From positions 62,001 to 126,000 of the forward strand of contig NZ_JANZXA010000004.1 in assembly GCF_025153475.1 (NCBI RefSeq): a DNA stretch of 64,000 bases, given 5' to 3'. Position numbers and translations under genes: made by a program. Within the stretch, counting starts at the first letter, position 1, and each line of letters opens with the position of its first letter. Below the pieces are notes generated by a model. That model was not told where the DNA came from. It saw only the letters and a list, made by a program, of their open reading frames with translations, and did not search any database. Shown piece after piece: positions 35,113-43,962 of this stretch. The stretch comes from Novosphingobium mangrovisedimenti (GTDB lineage Bacteria > Pseudomonadota > Alphaproteobacteria > Sphingomonadales > Sphingomonadaceae).

Positions 35113-36483
35113 ATGCGCTACCTGCCACTGACCCCCGCCGATCGCACCGAGATGCTTGCCCGCGTCGGTGCGGACAGCGTCGATGACCTGTTCGTTGACG
35201 TCCCTGAAGAGGCGCGCCTTTCCGGTCCGATTGAAGGCCTGCCGATGCACGCCAGCGAAATGGCCGTCGAACGGCACATGACCGCGCTGGCGGCCAAGAA
35301 CCTCAGCGCCGGTTCGGCGCCGTTCTTCCTGGGGGCAGGGGCCTATCGCCATCACGTGCCGGCCTCGGTCGATCACCTGATCCAGCGCGGCGAGTTCCTG
35401 ACAGCCTACACGCCTTATCAGCCCGAAATCGCGCAGGGCACGCTGCAGGTGCTCTTCGAGTTCCAGACGCAGGTCGCGCGCCTGTTCGGGACCGACATCG
35501 CCAATGCCTCGATGTACGACGGTTCGACCGCGTGCTGGGAAGCGATCCTGATGGCCGCGCGCGTCACCCGCAAGGGCAAGGCGGTGCTCTCGGGCGGTCT
35601 GCACCCGCACTACGGCGAAGTGGTGCGCACCATGGCCCGCTTCACCAGGGACGAGATCGTCTCGCTCGGTACCGAACTGGCGGCTGAACCCGACGATGCA
35701 GCGGTGATCGGCGCCATCGACGATGCGACGTCCTGTGTCGTCGTCCAGTATCCCGACGTACTGGGCCGTATTCCTGATCTGGCGGCCATTGCCGAGGCTG
35801 CCCACGCCAGGGGCGCCTTGCTGGTCGCGGTCGTCACCGAGCCGGTGGCGCTGGGCCTGATCGAGGCGCCGGGCGCTCTGGGCGCGGACATCGTCGTCGG
35901 CGAAGGCCAGTCGCTGGGCGTCGGCCTGCAGTTCGGCGGCCCCTATCTCGGCCTGTTCGGTTGCCGCGAGAAGTTCGTGCGCCAGATGCCGGGGCGCCTT
36001 TGCGGCGAGACCGTCGATGCCGAGGGCAAGCGCGGCTTCGTGCTCACGCTGTCCACGCGCGAGCAGCACATCCGCCGCGAGAAGGCGACGAGCAACATCT
36101 GCACCAATTCCGGGCTTTGCGCGCTGGCCTTCAGCATCCACCTGACGCTTCTGGGCGGCGAGGGGCTGGCCCAGCTTGCCGCGCTCAACCATGCCCGCGC
36201 ACGGGCGGCGTTCGAGCGGCTGACCCGCATTCCCGGCGTCGAACTGCTCAATTCGGTCTATTTCAACGAGGCGACGCTGATCCTGCCGCGCGATGCGCGC
36301 GAAGTCGTGCAGGAACTGGCCGGCCGCAAGGTGCTCGGCGGCGTTTCGCTCGGCCGCCTGTTCCCGGTAGCGGACGGGCTCGGCAAGGGGCTGCTGGTCG
36401 CGGTCACCGAGACGACCACCGACGAGGACATCGAGACCTTCGCCACTGAACTTGAATCTCTTCTGGTGGGAGTGCCGGCATGA
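35113..36483 (+). CDS. gcvPA: Glycine dehydrogenase (decarboxylating) subunit 1
   Basis: 456 aa from the ATG at 35113, with GGAG 10 bp upstream, just after element C. N-terminal half of the PLP-dependent P protein (split form): [63 protein letters not shown], and [20 protein letters not shown]. It lacks the PLP lysine, which is in gcvPB. The stop overlaps the gcvPB ATG (ATGA), giving tight 1:1 coupling of the subunits. Confidence 0.94.
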   Translation: MRYLPLTPADRTEMLARVGADSVDDLFVDVPEEARLSGPIEGLPMHASEMAVERHMTALAAKNLSAGSAPFFLGAGAYRHHVPASVDHLIQRGEFLTAYTPYQPEIAQGTLQVLFEFQTQVARLFGTDIANASMYDGSTACWEAILMAARVTRKGKAVLSGGLHPHYGEVVRTMARFTRDEIVSLGTELAAEPDDAAVIGAIDDATSCVVVQYPDVLGRIPDLAAIAEAAHARGALLVAVVTEPVALGLIEAPGALGADIVVGEGQSLGVGLQFGGPYLGLFGCREKFVRQMPGRLCGETVDAEGKRGFVLTLSTREQHIRREKATSNICTNSGLCALAFSIHLTLLGGEGLAQLAALNHARARAAFERLTRIPGVELLNSVYFNEATLILPRDAREVVQELAGRKVLGGVSLGRLFPVADGLGKGLLVAVTETTTDEDIETFATELESLLVGVPA

Positions 36484-38060
36484 ACGCAGTCAACGCAGCG
36501 GGCTGGCGCCCTTCGATGGGCGGTGTGGGCGAAGCAGGCGGGGTTCCGCCGACGTCGAGCGGCGATTACGGCCTCATGCTCGAGGAGCCGCTGAGCTTCG
36601 AACTTGGCGCAGAGGGCAAGTGCGGCGTCGATTTCGACGCAGCCGATCGCGCTCCGGCGGCAGGTCTTTCCAAATTCCTGCGCAAGGCGCCGCCGGCACT
36701 GCCGGGGCTCACCGAGCCCGAGGCCGTGCGCCACTACACGCGCCTTTCGCGCCAGAACTATGCGATCGATCTCGGCCCGTTCCCGCTCGGGTCCTGCACG
36801 ATGAAGCACAACCCGCGCCTCAATGAATCGATGGCGCGGCTGCCCGGCTTTGCCGACGTCCACCCGCTGCAGCCGCAGACGAGCGTCGAAGGCGCGCTGG
36901 AGGTGATCGAGCAGCTGGCCGACTGGTTGATCACGCTCACCGGCATGGCCTCGGTGGCGATGAGCCCGAAGGCCGGCGCCCATGGCGAGCTGTGCGGGTT
37001 GCTGTGCATCCGCGCCGCGCTCGATGCGCGGGGCGAGGAACGCGACGTGGTGCTGGTGCCCGAAAGCGCTCACGGGACGAACCCGGCGACCGCCGCCTTC
37101 GCGGGCTTCAAGGTCCAGTCGATCCCGGCGACGCCCGAGGGCCGCGTCGATCTGGAAGCGCTCAAGGCGAAGCTGGGCCCCAACGTGGCCGGGGTGATGA
37201 TTACCAACCCCAACACCTGCGGCCTGTTCGAGCCCGACCTGAAGCGCATCGCCGATGCTGTGCATGCGGCGGGCGGCTACGTCTATTGCGACGGCGCCAA
37301 CTTCAACGCCATCGTCGGCAAGGTGCGTCCTGGCGACCTCGGCGTCGATGCCATGCACATCAACCTGCACAAGACCTTCTCCACCCCGCACGGCGGTGGC
37401 GGTCCCGGTGCGGGGCCGGTGGTGCTGTCCGAAGCGCTGGCGCCTTTCGCGCCGCTGCCCTTCGTGACGCGCGGCGCCGACGGCACGATCCACCTCGTCG
37501 AGGAAGAGAACCGGGGCGAGGGCCATGCGCAGGCGTTCGGCCGCATGGTCGCCTTCCATGGCCAGATGGGCATGTTCACCCGCGCGCTGACCTACATCCT
37601 CAGCCACGGCGCCGATGGCTTGCGTCAGGTCGCGGAGGATGCGGTGCTCAATGCCAACTACGTGCTGCGCACCTGCGAGGACGTGCTTCCCGCGCCCTTC
37701 GCCAAGAGCGGCCCGTGCATGCACGAGGCGCTGTTCAGTGACGCGGGCCTTGCCGATGGCATCTCCACGCTGGACATCGCCAAGGGCCTGATCGACGAGG
37801 GCTTCCACCCGATGACGGTCTATTTCCCGCTGGTGGTGAAAGGCGCGATGCTGGTCGAGCCGACCGAGACCGAAAGCAAGGCCGGGCTCGATCGCTTCAT
37901 TGCATCCTTGCGCAGTCTGGCCGAGCGCGCCAAGGCGGGCGACCAGAGCCTGCATTCGGCCCCGCATTTCGCGCCGCGCCGCAGGCTTGACGAAACGCTG
38001 GCCGCACGCAAGCCTGTGCTGGTCTGGAAGGGCGACGCCGGGGAACCGGCGGCGTCCTGA
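36480..38060 (+). CDS. gcvPB: Glycine dehydrogenase (decarboxylating) subunit 2
   Basis: 526 aa. Catalytic half of the P protein: [51 protein letters not shown], and [17 protein letters not shown], with PLP Lys at about residue 298. Decarboxylates glycine and loads the aminomethyl group onto the GcvH lipoamide. Last gene of the operon; the L protein (lipoamide dehydrogenase) is not in the window. Confidence 0.95.
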   Translation: MNAVNAAGWRPSMGGVGEAGGVPPTSSGDYGLMLEEPLSFELGAEGKCGVDFDAADRAPAAGLSKFLRKAPPALPGLTEPEAVRHYTRLSRQNYAIDLGPFPLGSCTMKHNPRLNESMARLPGFADVHPLQPQTSVEGALEVIEQLADWLITLTGMASVAMSPKAGAHGELCGLLCIRAALDARGEERDVVLVPESAHGTNPATAAFAGFKVQSIPATPEGRVDLEALKAKLGPNVAGVMITNPNTCGLFEPDLKRIADAVHAAGGYVYCDGANFNAIVGKVRPGDLGVDAMHINLHKTFSTPHGGGGPGAGPVVLSEALAPFAPLPFVTRGADGTIHLVEEENRGEGHAQAFGRMVAFHGQMGMFTRALTYILSHGADGLRQVAEDAVLNANYVLRTCEDVLPAPFAKSGPCMHEALFSDAGLADGISTLDIAKGLIDEGFHPMTVYFPLVVKGAMLVEPTETESKAGLDRFIASLRSLAERAKAGDQSLHSAPHFAPRRRLDETLAARKPVLVWKGDAGEPAAS

Positions 38061-38107
38061 CCGGGGGGCAGTGGGGGGACGAAGAGGATGAGACCGGGGG
38101 CACGTCA

Positions 38108-39112
38108 GTGACGCGCTTGTTCGAGCGCATTACCAGCCTGTTTGCGCTGTGGACGGTGCTTGGCGTCGGTCTCGCCTGGTTCCGGCCGGAGGTGTTCCTG
38201 TGGGTCGCCGATGGCCGGTTCAAGCCCTTCGGCCAGCCGCTGATCAGCGTCATGCTGGGGGTCATCATGCTCGGCATGGGTATTACCCTGAGCTTCGATG
38301 ATTTCCGGCGCGTGCTGGCATTGCCGCGTCAGGTCGTGACGGGCGTGGTCCTTCAGTTCACGATCATGCCGCTCGCCGGTTTCGCGATAGCCTGGGGATT
38401 CGGGCTTCAGGCGGGGTTGGCGGTCGGCCTGATTCTCGTCGCCTGTTGCCCGGGGGGAACGGCGTCGAACGTCATCAGCTATCTCGCCAGGGCCGACGTC
38501 GCATTGTCGGTCACGATGACGATGGCCTCGACGCTGGTCGCCATTGCGCTGACGCCGGTGCTGACGGGCTGGCTTGCGGGCGTCTTCATCGAAATCGACC
38601 GCTGGAACCTGTTTCGCCAGATGGTTGCCGTCGTGCTCGTGCCGGTCGTCACCGGCGTGCTGATGAACCGCTACCTCCCCCGCGCGACGCGCAAGGTGAC
38701 CGTCGTGTCACCGTTCGTCTCGGTGGTCTTCGTGGTGCTGATCGTCGCCGGCATCATCGCCAGGTCGAAGCCGCTGATCGAGGCGCATGCAGGTGTGTTG
38801 CTGCTGGCGGTCTTTGCACTGCATGCCACCGGTTTCGGTCTCGGCTATGTGGTCAGCCGGCTTCTGCGTCTGCGCGAAGCCGCGGCGCGCACGATCAGCG
38901 TCGAGGTGGGCATGCAGAACAGCGGCCTTGGCGCCAGCCTTGCATCGAGCCCTGCTTTCGCGCGTCAGTTTCCCGATGTCATGCAAGCCGCGCTGGCGCC
39001 GGTTCCGGCCGCGATCTCCGCTGTCATGCACGTGCTGATCGGAAGTGTGCTCGCTTCGGTATGGAACCGCTCGCCGGGCACGGCCTCAGATGAGCCGGTA
39101 CCCGCGCTCTAG
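38108..39112 (+). CDS. Bile acid:sodium symporter family transporter
   Basis: 334 aa from a GTG at 38108. About nine or ten TM helices with the BASS-family signature CCPGGTASNVISYLARAD near residue 115 and EVGMQNSGLGASLA near 262, the two regions that form the crossover sodium-binding site. Substrates in bacteria vary (bile acids, pantothenate and other organic anions), so none is assigned. Inner membrane. Ends one base before the convergent entericidin-like gene. Confidence 0.9.
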   Translation: MTRLFERITSLFALWTVLGVGLAWFRPEVFLWVADGRFKPFGQPLISVMLGVIMLGMGITLSFDDFRRVLALPRQVVTGVVLQFTIMPLAGFAIAWGFGLQAGLAVGLILVACCPGGTASNVISYLARADVALSVTMTMASTLVAIALTPVLTGWLAGVFIEIDRWNLFRQMVAVVLVPVVTGVLMNRYLPRATRKVTVVSPFVSVVFVVLIVAGIIARSKPLIEAHAGVLLLAVFALHATGFGLGYVVSRLLRLREAAARTISVEVGMQNSGLGASLASSPAFARQFPDVMQAALAPVPAAISAVMHVLIGSVLASVWNRSPGTASDEPVPAL

Positions 39113-39113
39113 C

Positions 39114-39242
39114 TCAGGTGGCCTTGTCGACGGTATTCGCCGCGGATTCGAGATCCTGGCCGACACCGCGAACCGTGTTGCATGCCGCGCTGCCGATCAC
39201 CAGGCCACCTGCGGCGAGAATAAGGACGAATTTCCGGACCAT
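39114..39242 (-). CDS. Entericidin-like lipopeptide (first copy)
   Basis: 42 aa: signal MVRKFVLILAAGGLVIGSA, lipobox ending in Cys21, then NTVRGVGQDLESAANTVDKAT. The CNTVxGxGxD motif after the lipid cysteine is the entericidin A/B hallmark. In enterobacteria EcnA/EcnB form an antidote/toxin lipoprotein pair; alphaproteobacterial members are mostly uncharacterised. Its stop is one base from the stop of the symporter gene on the other strand. A second copy lies upstream on the same strand. Confidence 0.8.
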   Translation of the reverse strand: MVRKFVLILAAGGLVIGSAACNTVRGVGQDLESAANTVDKAT

Positions 39243-39343
39243 CGTTTGTTTCCTCAGTCGATGGGCCTGTCATAATCCAGCCTTGGCGTGATGGGAAGCC
39301 GGGCGGAGCACAATTGGTGAACGCTGCCCGGCTTCTCGACAGC

Positions 39344-39475
39344 TCAGTTGATGGCGTCGTCGCCGGCCTGGCCTACCGATTCGATGTCCTGCCCGACGCC
39401 CTTCACGGTGTTGCAGGCGGCGGCGGAAAAGACGATTCCGCATGCGGCGAGGGCGAGCATCAGTTTCCGGACCAT
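39344..39475 (-). CDS. Entericidin-like lipopeptide (second copy)
   Basis: 43 aa: MVRKLMLALAACGIVFSAA, lipid Cys21, then NTVKGVGQDIESVGQAGDDA. Same organisation and closely similar sequence to the copy at 39114-39242, 101 bp away on the same strand, so tandem duplication or an EcnA/EcnB-like pair. A ribosome site (GAAGGAACGC) precedes the ATG. A longer open frame running upstream overlaps the EamA gene and is not used. Confidence 0.8.
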   Translation of the reverse strand: MVRKLMLALAACGIVFSAAACNTVKGVGQDIESVGQAGDDAIN

Positions 39476-39534
39476 GTCGTGCGTTCCTTCTTCGTTGCGC
39501 GCCGGTATCCCCGGCGCGTTCGTCTGAAAGCAAC

Positions 39535-40518
39535 TCATGGTCGCGGCGCGGGTTCCCCCGGCGTTTCGGCGGGCGTGTCGCATGCCATCTCTTCCATCGC
39601 CGAGACATCCATTGCCGATGTCGGAGAAATCCGCCGCGACAGGTAACGTTCGCGCCAGGTGATGATCAGGCCGGCGGCGATGATCAGCGGCGCGCCGAAT
39701 GCCGTCGTGGAGGGCGGGAAGCTGTCCCAGATGAGCCAGCCGTAGAGCGTGGCCCAGATCAGCGAACTGTAGTCCATCACCACCACGCTCGCGACCTGCC
39801 CGTAGCGCAGCGCCGCGGTGATCAGGAACTGCGCGAGTGTCCCGGTGAGGGCGATCGCGCCCAGCACGATCCATTCGGTCATGCCGTGGGGGCGGGCATA
39901 GATCGGCAGCAACACCGCCGTCAGCAGCGTGCCGTAGAAGGCGAACCAGAACACGCAGGAAATCGGCGCATCGGTTCGGGCGAGGTCGCGTATCTGGAAG
40001 CTGACGGTCGCGACGATGATCCCCGCGCCGAGACCCGAGGCGATACCGAGCGGAGCCACCGGCTCGCTGCCGGGCTGCGCGATGATGAGAACGCCGGCGA
40101 AGCCCAGGGCAACGGCGGTCCAGCGCCAGACGCCCACCTTGTCACGCAGGACGAGTGCGGTGATGACGACCGCGAAGAGGGGAGAGGTGAAGCCCAGCGT
40201 CGTTGCCTCGGGCAGGGGCAGCAGAGTTGCCGCGCCGACGTTGCAGCATAGCCCGGCGGTGCCGGTCGTGGCACGCATGGCATGGCTTCCCATGCGCCTG
40301 GTCGCCAGCAGCCCGACATTCCCGGTGGCGACCAGCCAGGCGAAGATCAGCGGAACACTCAGGGCCTGTCGCCAGAAGATCAGTTCGGGGACCGAGACAC
40401 CGCGCTCGCTCGCGACCTTGATCAGCATGAACATCGTGGAGAGCATGACCATCGCCGCGATACGCAACGAAATCGCAAGGAGCGGGCGGTCCTGTGAGGA
40501 ACGGGTCTGGGCAGTCAC
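39535..40518 (-). CDS. DMT-superfamily (EamA) permease
   Basis: 327 aa. Ten predicted TM helices in two EamA repeats, with the conserved FWRQALSVPLIF at the first repeat and LAQFLITAALRYGQVASVVVMDYSSLIWATLYGW at the second. Acidic, Pro-rich C-terminal tail. Inner-membrane export of small metabolites; substrate not predictable. Close to the RarD/'S-adenosylmethionine uptake/EamA' group of sphingomonads. Stands alone, divergent from a small membrane gene. Confidence 0.87.
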   Translation of the reverse strand: MTAQTRSSQDRPLLAISLRIAAMVMLSTMFMLIKVASERGVSVPELIFWRQALSVPLIFAWLVATGNVGLLATRRMGSHAMRATTGTAGLCCNVGAATLLPLPEATTLGFTSPLFAVVITALVLRDKVGVWRWTAVALGFAGVLIIAQPGSEPVAPLGIASGLGAGIIVATVSFQIRDLARTDAPISCVFWFAFYGTLLTAVLLPIYARPHGMTEWIVLGAIALTGTLAQFLITAALRYGQVASVVVMDYSSLIWATLYGWLIWDSFPPSTTAFGAPLIIAAGLIITWRERYLSRRISPTSAMDVSAMEEMACDTPAETPGEPAPRP

Positions 40519-40562
40519 AGCGAGGGCTTTAACTCTCGCACGCGTGCAGGCAAGGGGCAGGC

Positions 40563-40769
40563 ATGGAGTTCTCGAACCGAGTTATGGCGATAGCAGGGGC
40601 CGTTGCGGCATTCGTAGCGGTGCTGGCATGGCTGCTGGACCGCAGGCGGATGCGGCGGCGCGATCTGGACCGCGTGGGCTTCATGCCCTGGACGGGGATA
40701 TTCTTCTGGGCGCTCATGGCTGCGATCCTGCTGATCGGCCTGTCCGGTCGTGCATGGCTGGGAGGCTGA
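40563..40769 (+). CDS. Small membrane protein
   Basis: 68 aa. Two TM helices: VMAIAGAVAAFVAVLAWLL (about 7-25) and WTGIFFWALMAAILLIGLSG (about 43-62) with a strongly basic loop DRRRMRRRDLDR between. Predicted both termini periplasmic by positive-inside. Not recognised; supported by hydrophobicity pattern only. AGGCAGGCATGG gives a modest ribosome site. Confidence 0.5.
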   Translation: MEFSNRVMAIAGAVAAFVAVLAWLLDRRRMRRRDLDRVGFMPWTGIFFWALMAAILLIGLSGRAWLGG

Positions 40770-40905
40770 TCGGGGCGGGATTGCGTGCGGGGAATGTGCA
40801 ACTTACTTGAACAAGTGGATCGATTTTATCCGGCTGGGCAGGCGTGACGCTCCGTGGGAATGGGACGGGGAACCTCTCTCTCCTGCTTCCCTCGGAGATT
40901 CTTGA

Positions 40906-41520
40906 ATGAAACGTTTTTATGTATCGGCGCTCACCGCCGTTTCGATCATCGCATCGGCACCGCTGTTCGCGCAGCAGGCCGACACCAGCCCTGCTTCGGT
41001 CCAGGCCGGCGACTACGCGCTCGACAGTTCGCACACGCTGGTGCGCTTTACCGTCGATCACTTCGGGATCAGCGAGTTCTTCGGCACGTTCCCCGGCGCC
41101 AGCGGCACACTGTCGCTCGATCCGAAGAATATCGCTTCGGCCAAGCTCGACGTATCGGTGCCGGTGGCCAGTGTCTCCACCACCAACAAGACGCTCGACG
41201 AGGAACTCGCCAGCGCCGACTGGTTCGATGCGGCGACTTATCCGACCATGCGCTTCGTTTCGACGAAAGTGGTGAAGACGGGTGATCGGACCGCCGACGT
41301 CTTCGGAAACCTGACCATGCACGGCGTGACGCATCCGGTCGTGCTCAAGGCCACGTTCAAGGCCGGCGCGGTCAATCCGATGAACAAGACCTACACGCTG
41401 GGCTTCAACGCGACCGGCGTCGTCAAGCGTACCGCATTCGGCGTGAGCAAGTATGCGCCGCTCGTCAGCGACGAAACGACGATTGCGATCACCGCGGCCT
41501 TCGAAAAGCAGGCTGACTGA
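40906..41520 (+). CDS. YceI-family periplasmic protein
   Basis: 204 aa with a Sec signal peptide (cleavage after about residue 23, PLFAQQAD). YceI lipocalin-like core: YALDSSHTLVRFTVDHFGISEFFG, SVPVASVSTTNKTLDEEL, WFDAATYPTMRFVSTKV, VTHPVVLKATFKAG, and GVSKYAPLVSDE. The fold binds polyisoprenoids; members are linked to stress and osmotic responses. A strong ribosome site (CTCGGAGATTC) precedes it, and a hairpin terminator follows. Confidence 0.92.
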   Translation: MKRFYVSALTAVSIIASAPLFAQQADTSPASVQAGDYALDSSHTLVRFTVDHFGISEFFGTFPGASGTLSLDPKNIASAKLDVSVPVASVSTTNKTLDEELASADWFDAATYPTMRFVSTKVVKTGDRTADVFGNLTMHGVTHPVVLKATFKAGAVNPMNKTYTLGFNATGVVKRTAFGVSKYAPLVSDETTIAITAAFEKQAD

Positions 41521-41526
41521 TGTGAC

Positions 41527-41558
41527 GGCCGCGCGGCGTTCGAAAACGGCGCGCGGCC
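41527..41558. terminator. Bidirectional terminator between yceI-like gene and cpaF
   Basis: GGCCGCGCGGCGTT and AACGGCGCGCGGCC pair with one mismatch around CGAA. Six bases after the yceI-like stop; cpaF converges from the other side. Weak T content follows (TTCCCC). Confidence 0.65.
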
Positions 41559-41574
41559 TTCCCCTCCGAAAATG

Positions 41575-43116
41575 TCAGAGGCAGGCTTCGAGGTAAGCCT
41601 GGTCGAAGCCGAACTGGCGCGCCTTTTCCAGCGTGTAGGGGCGCAGGCCCGAGGCGCGGAATTCGCCGAGGATCTTGCCGTCGTCGGTCTCGTCCAGATA
41701 CTCGAACTTGAACAGTTCCTGGGTGACGATGACGTCGCCTTCCATGCCGATCACTTCGGTGATGTTGGTGGTGCGGCGCGAACCGTCGCGAAGGCGCTTG
41801 ACCTGAACGATCAGGTCCACGCTTTCCGCGATCTGGCGGCTGATGGCTTCCTTCGGGATCTTGATGTCGCCCATCAGGATCATGTTTTCCATACGGCCCA
41901 GGCACTCGCGCGGGCTGTTGGCGTGGAGCGTACACATCGAGCCGTCGTGGCCGGTGTTCATGGCAGCGAGCAGGTCGAAACATTCCGCGCCACGAATTTC
42001 GCCCAGGATGATGCGGTCGGGACGCATACGCAGGGCGTTCTTGACGAGGTCGCCGATGGTGATCGCGCCTTGGCCCTCGAGGTTCGGCGGGCGGGTTTCG
42101 AGCGGCAGCCAGTGCGGCTGCTGCAGGCGAAGTTCGGCCGCGTCCTCGATGGTCAGCACGCGCTCGCCCGGGTCGATCATCTTCGACAGGGCATTGAGCA
42201 TCGTCGTCTTGCCCGAGCCGGTACCGCCCGAGATGACCACGTTCATGCGGCAGGCGCCGGCGATCTTGAGCGCGGTGGCCATCTTCTCGTTCATCGAGCC
42301 GAAGTCCTTGAGCATGTCGATCGTGATCGGCTTCTCGGAGAACTTACGAATCGAGATCGCGGTGCCGCGCAGCGAAAGCGGCGGCACGATCACGTTGACG
42401 CGGCTGCCGTCCTTGAGGCGGGCGTCGGCGAGCGGCGTGGTCTGGTCGACGCGGCGGCCGACCTGGTTGACGATGCGCTGGGCGATCTGGAACAGGTGCT
42501 GCTCGTCGCGGAAACGGATGCCGGCGAGCTGCAGCTTGCCCTTCTTTTCGATGTAGGTCTGGTTCGGCCCGTTGACCATGATGTCCGACACGTCGGGGTC
42601 GTTGAGCAGTTCTTCCAGCGGGCCGAAGCCGAGCAGTTCGTCGATCAGGACCTTTTCCAGCGCGAACTGTTCGCGGCGGTTGAAGGTGATCTTGAGCTCG
42701 GCCAGCACTTCCATGATGATCGGGCGGAATTCCTCGGACAGCTCGTCCTTGGTCAGCGTCGCCGCGGCTTCGGGGTCGACGCGCTCGAGCAGGCGCGGCA
42801 GGACCTGTTCCTTGATCTTGTGGATCGAGGCCTCGAAGCCGTTGTGCTCGGCCTGGCCGTCGTTCACCGAATTGGCGCGATCCGCCAGCCGGGCCATGGC
42901 ATCGTCGCGCATGGGCTGTTGCGGTGCGCTCGGTTCCGCGCCGGGCAGGGGCGGGAACTGATCGCCGCCGGGTACCGGCACGGAGCCCGGCATGTTCGCG
43001 GATGATGGTATCGTCTTGTCCTGCGGGCCACCCTTGATAGGCTTGGCCACGCCGAATGCGGGGCGGGCTCCCTGGCCCATGCCACCAATTCCGTTTCGCC
43101 GCCCGAATGCGCTCAT
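41575..43116 (-). CDS. cpaF: CpaF/TadA-family pilus assembly ATPase
   Basis: 513 aa from the ATG at 43116 (MSAFGRRNGI); further upstream start codons lie outside the conserved protein. Secretion ATPase: N-terminal all-alpha domain, then FGPLEELLNDPDVSDIMVNGP, Walker A GGTGSGKTT at about residues 298-306, Asp box TIEDAAELRLQQPHW, Walker B RPDRIILGEIRG, and the His box GHDGSMCTLHANSP. Powers Flp/Tad pilus extension and retraction. No other tad/cpa genes are adjacent. Divergent from the HNH gene. Confidence 0.93.
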   Translation of the reverse strand: MSAFGRRNGIGGMGQGARPAFGVAKPIKGGPQDKTIPSSANMPGSVPVPGGDQFPPLPGAEPSAPQQPMRDDAMARLADRANSVNDGQAEHNGFEASIHKIKEQVLPRLLERVDPEAAATLTKDELSEEFRPIIMEVLAELKITFNRREQFALEKVLIDELLGFGPLEELLNDPDVSDIMVNGPNQTYIEKKGKLQLAGIRFRDEQHLFQIAQRIVNQVGRRVDQTTPLADARLKDGSRVNVIVPPLSLRGTAISIRKFSEKPITIDMLKDFGSMNEKMATALKIAGACRMNVVISGGTGSGKTTMLNALSKMIDPGERVLTIEDAAELRLQQPHWLPLETRPPNLEGQGAITIGDLVKNALRMRPDRIILGEIRGAECFDLLAAMNTGHDGSMCTLHANSPRECLGRMENMILMGDIKIPKEAISRQIAESVDLIVQVKRLRDGSRRTTNITEVIGMEGDVIVTQELFKFEYLDETDDGKILGEFRASGLRPYTLEKARQFGFDQAYLEACL

Positions 43117-43212
43117 AAGACTTTCAACCCTTTTCGTCGCTCGAAGGTGGTTCGAACAAGACCCGATGCGAGTGGACCCGAGCATTAAGGTTGAAACTTT
43201 GATAACTTCCTA

Positions 43213-43548
43213 ATGGCCCGGAAGGATGATCGTGTTCGGGCGCAACGGGTGCAGGGGAAGGGAAGGACGGTGGCCGGGAACGCGGGAACCTGCTGGCTTT
43301 GCTCCAGATTGCTCGGCCGCCGGATCGAGTGGCACCACCGGGTCCCAAAAAGCCGGGGCGGCCGGGAAACGGTGCCGCTGCACCCGATCTGCCACCGGAC
43401 GATTCACGCCACGTTTACCAACGCCGAGTTGGCACGCATGCCCGAAGGCGTCGAAGCGCTTCTGGAATCGGAGGAGCTCCGCCGCTTCGTGCGCTGGGTC
43501 TCGGGCAAGCATCCTGACTTCCATGCAAGGACCGCGAGGCGGCGCTAG
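43213..43548 (+). CDS. HNH-nuclease-domain protein
   Basis: 111 aa. Zinc-bound HNH motif: CWLC at about residues 27-30, WHHRVPKSRGG (His-Asn/His finger) at 41-51, and CHRTIHATF containing the second Cys-His pair. This short, stand-alone form resembles bacterial HNH proteins of unknown role, some in phage or defence contexts. No methylase or other restriction gene is adjacent. Divergent from cpaF with 96 bp between. Confidence 0.8.
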   Translation: MARKDDRVRAQRVQGKGRTVAGNAGTCWLCSRLLGRRIEWHHRVPKSRGGRETVPLHPICHRTIHATFTNAELARMPEGVEALLESEELRRFVRWVSGKHPDFHARTARRR

Positions 43549-43962
43549 TGGCCCGTCCATCGATCGTGGGTGTCACAGGCTCATTCATCCCGCCAGCGTG
43601 ACGAACCGGGACGCGAAGCCGGACAGGCACGGCGCTGTCATGGACTACGGTCGTGAGTACTTCGGCTGCCGGTCGTCAGGTTTGCTGCTGAGCGGAGATA
43701 GGCCTGAAGTATCTGCGCGACTTTCCAACAGAAAGCATCGGATAGGGGGTGATTGGCAATCCATATAGGAAAAATGACCAGCCTTATCCGCATGAGACCA
43801 TCCAAAACAGTATTGAATTTAGATCAAGGTGATAATTTCAATTTTTTAACCGCGTTAAATTTGTGTAATTATGACTCAATTAATCATAATATTATTACAA
43901 GGAGTTTGAATTTATTTAAATGCATTCCATCGGGTTTGGATTGCTGTTTTTTGAGGTATGGA
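43549..43962. other. Intergenic stretch with AT-rich patch
   Basis: No supported gene. From about 43795 to 43960 the composition drops sharply to AT-rich (runs such as AATTTTTTAA and AATATTATTAC), unlike the rest of the window. ATTATGA (43868-43874) and TCATAAT (43884-43890) are perfect inverted arms nine bases apart, a candidate operator, and GACTC at 43872 overlaps one arm. Open codons run from 43753 into the next gene, but the implied N-terminus (Asn/Ile/Leu-rich) does not look like a real protein. Confidence 0.5.

Noticed and set aside
40810..40830. ACTTG-AA-CAAGT inverted repeat before the yceI-like gene
   Set aside because: Only 5-bp arms; too short to claim as an operator.
43213..43548. 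HNH protein plus ccrM as a restriction-modification system
   Set aside because: 21 kb apart, and CcrM with a RAMA-type C-terminus is a solitary cell-cycle methylase.
43753..43962. N-terminal extension of the envelope enzyme gene (start at 43753 or 43774)
   Set aside because: Implied peptide is low-complexity, AT-driven and without TM pattern; the ribosome-site spacing is poor for both starts, though not excluded.
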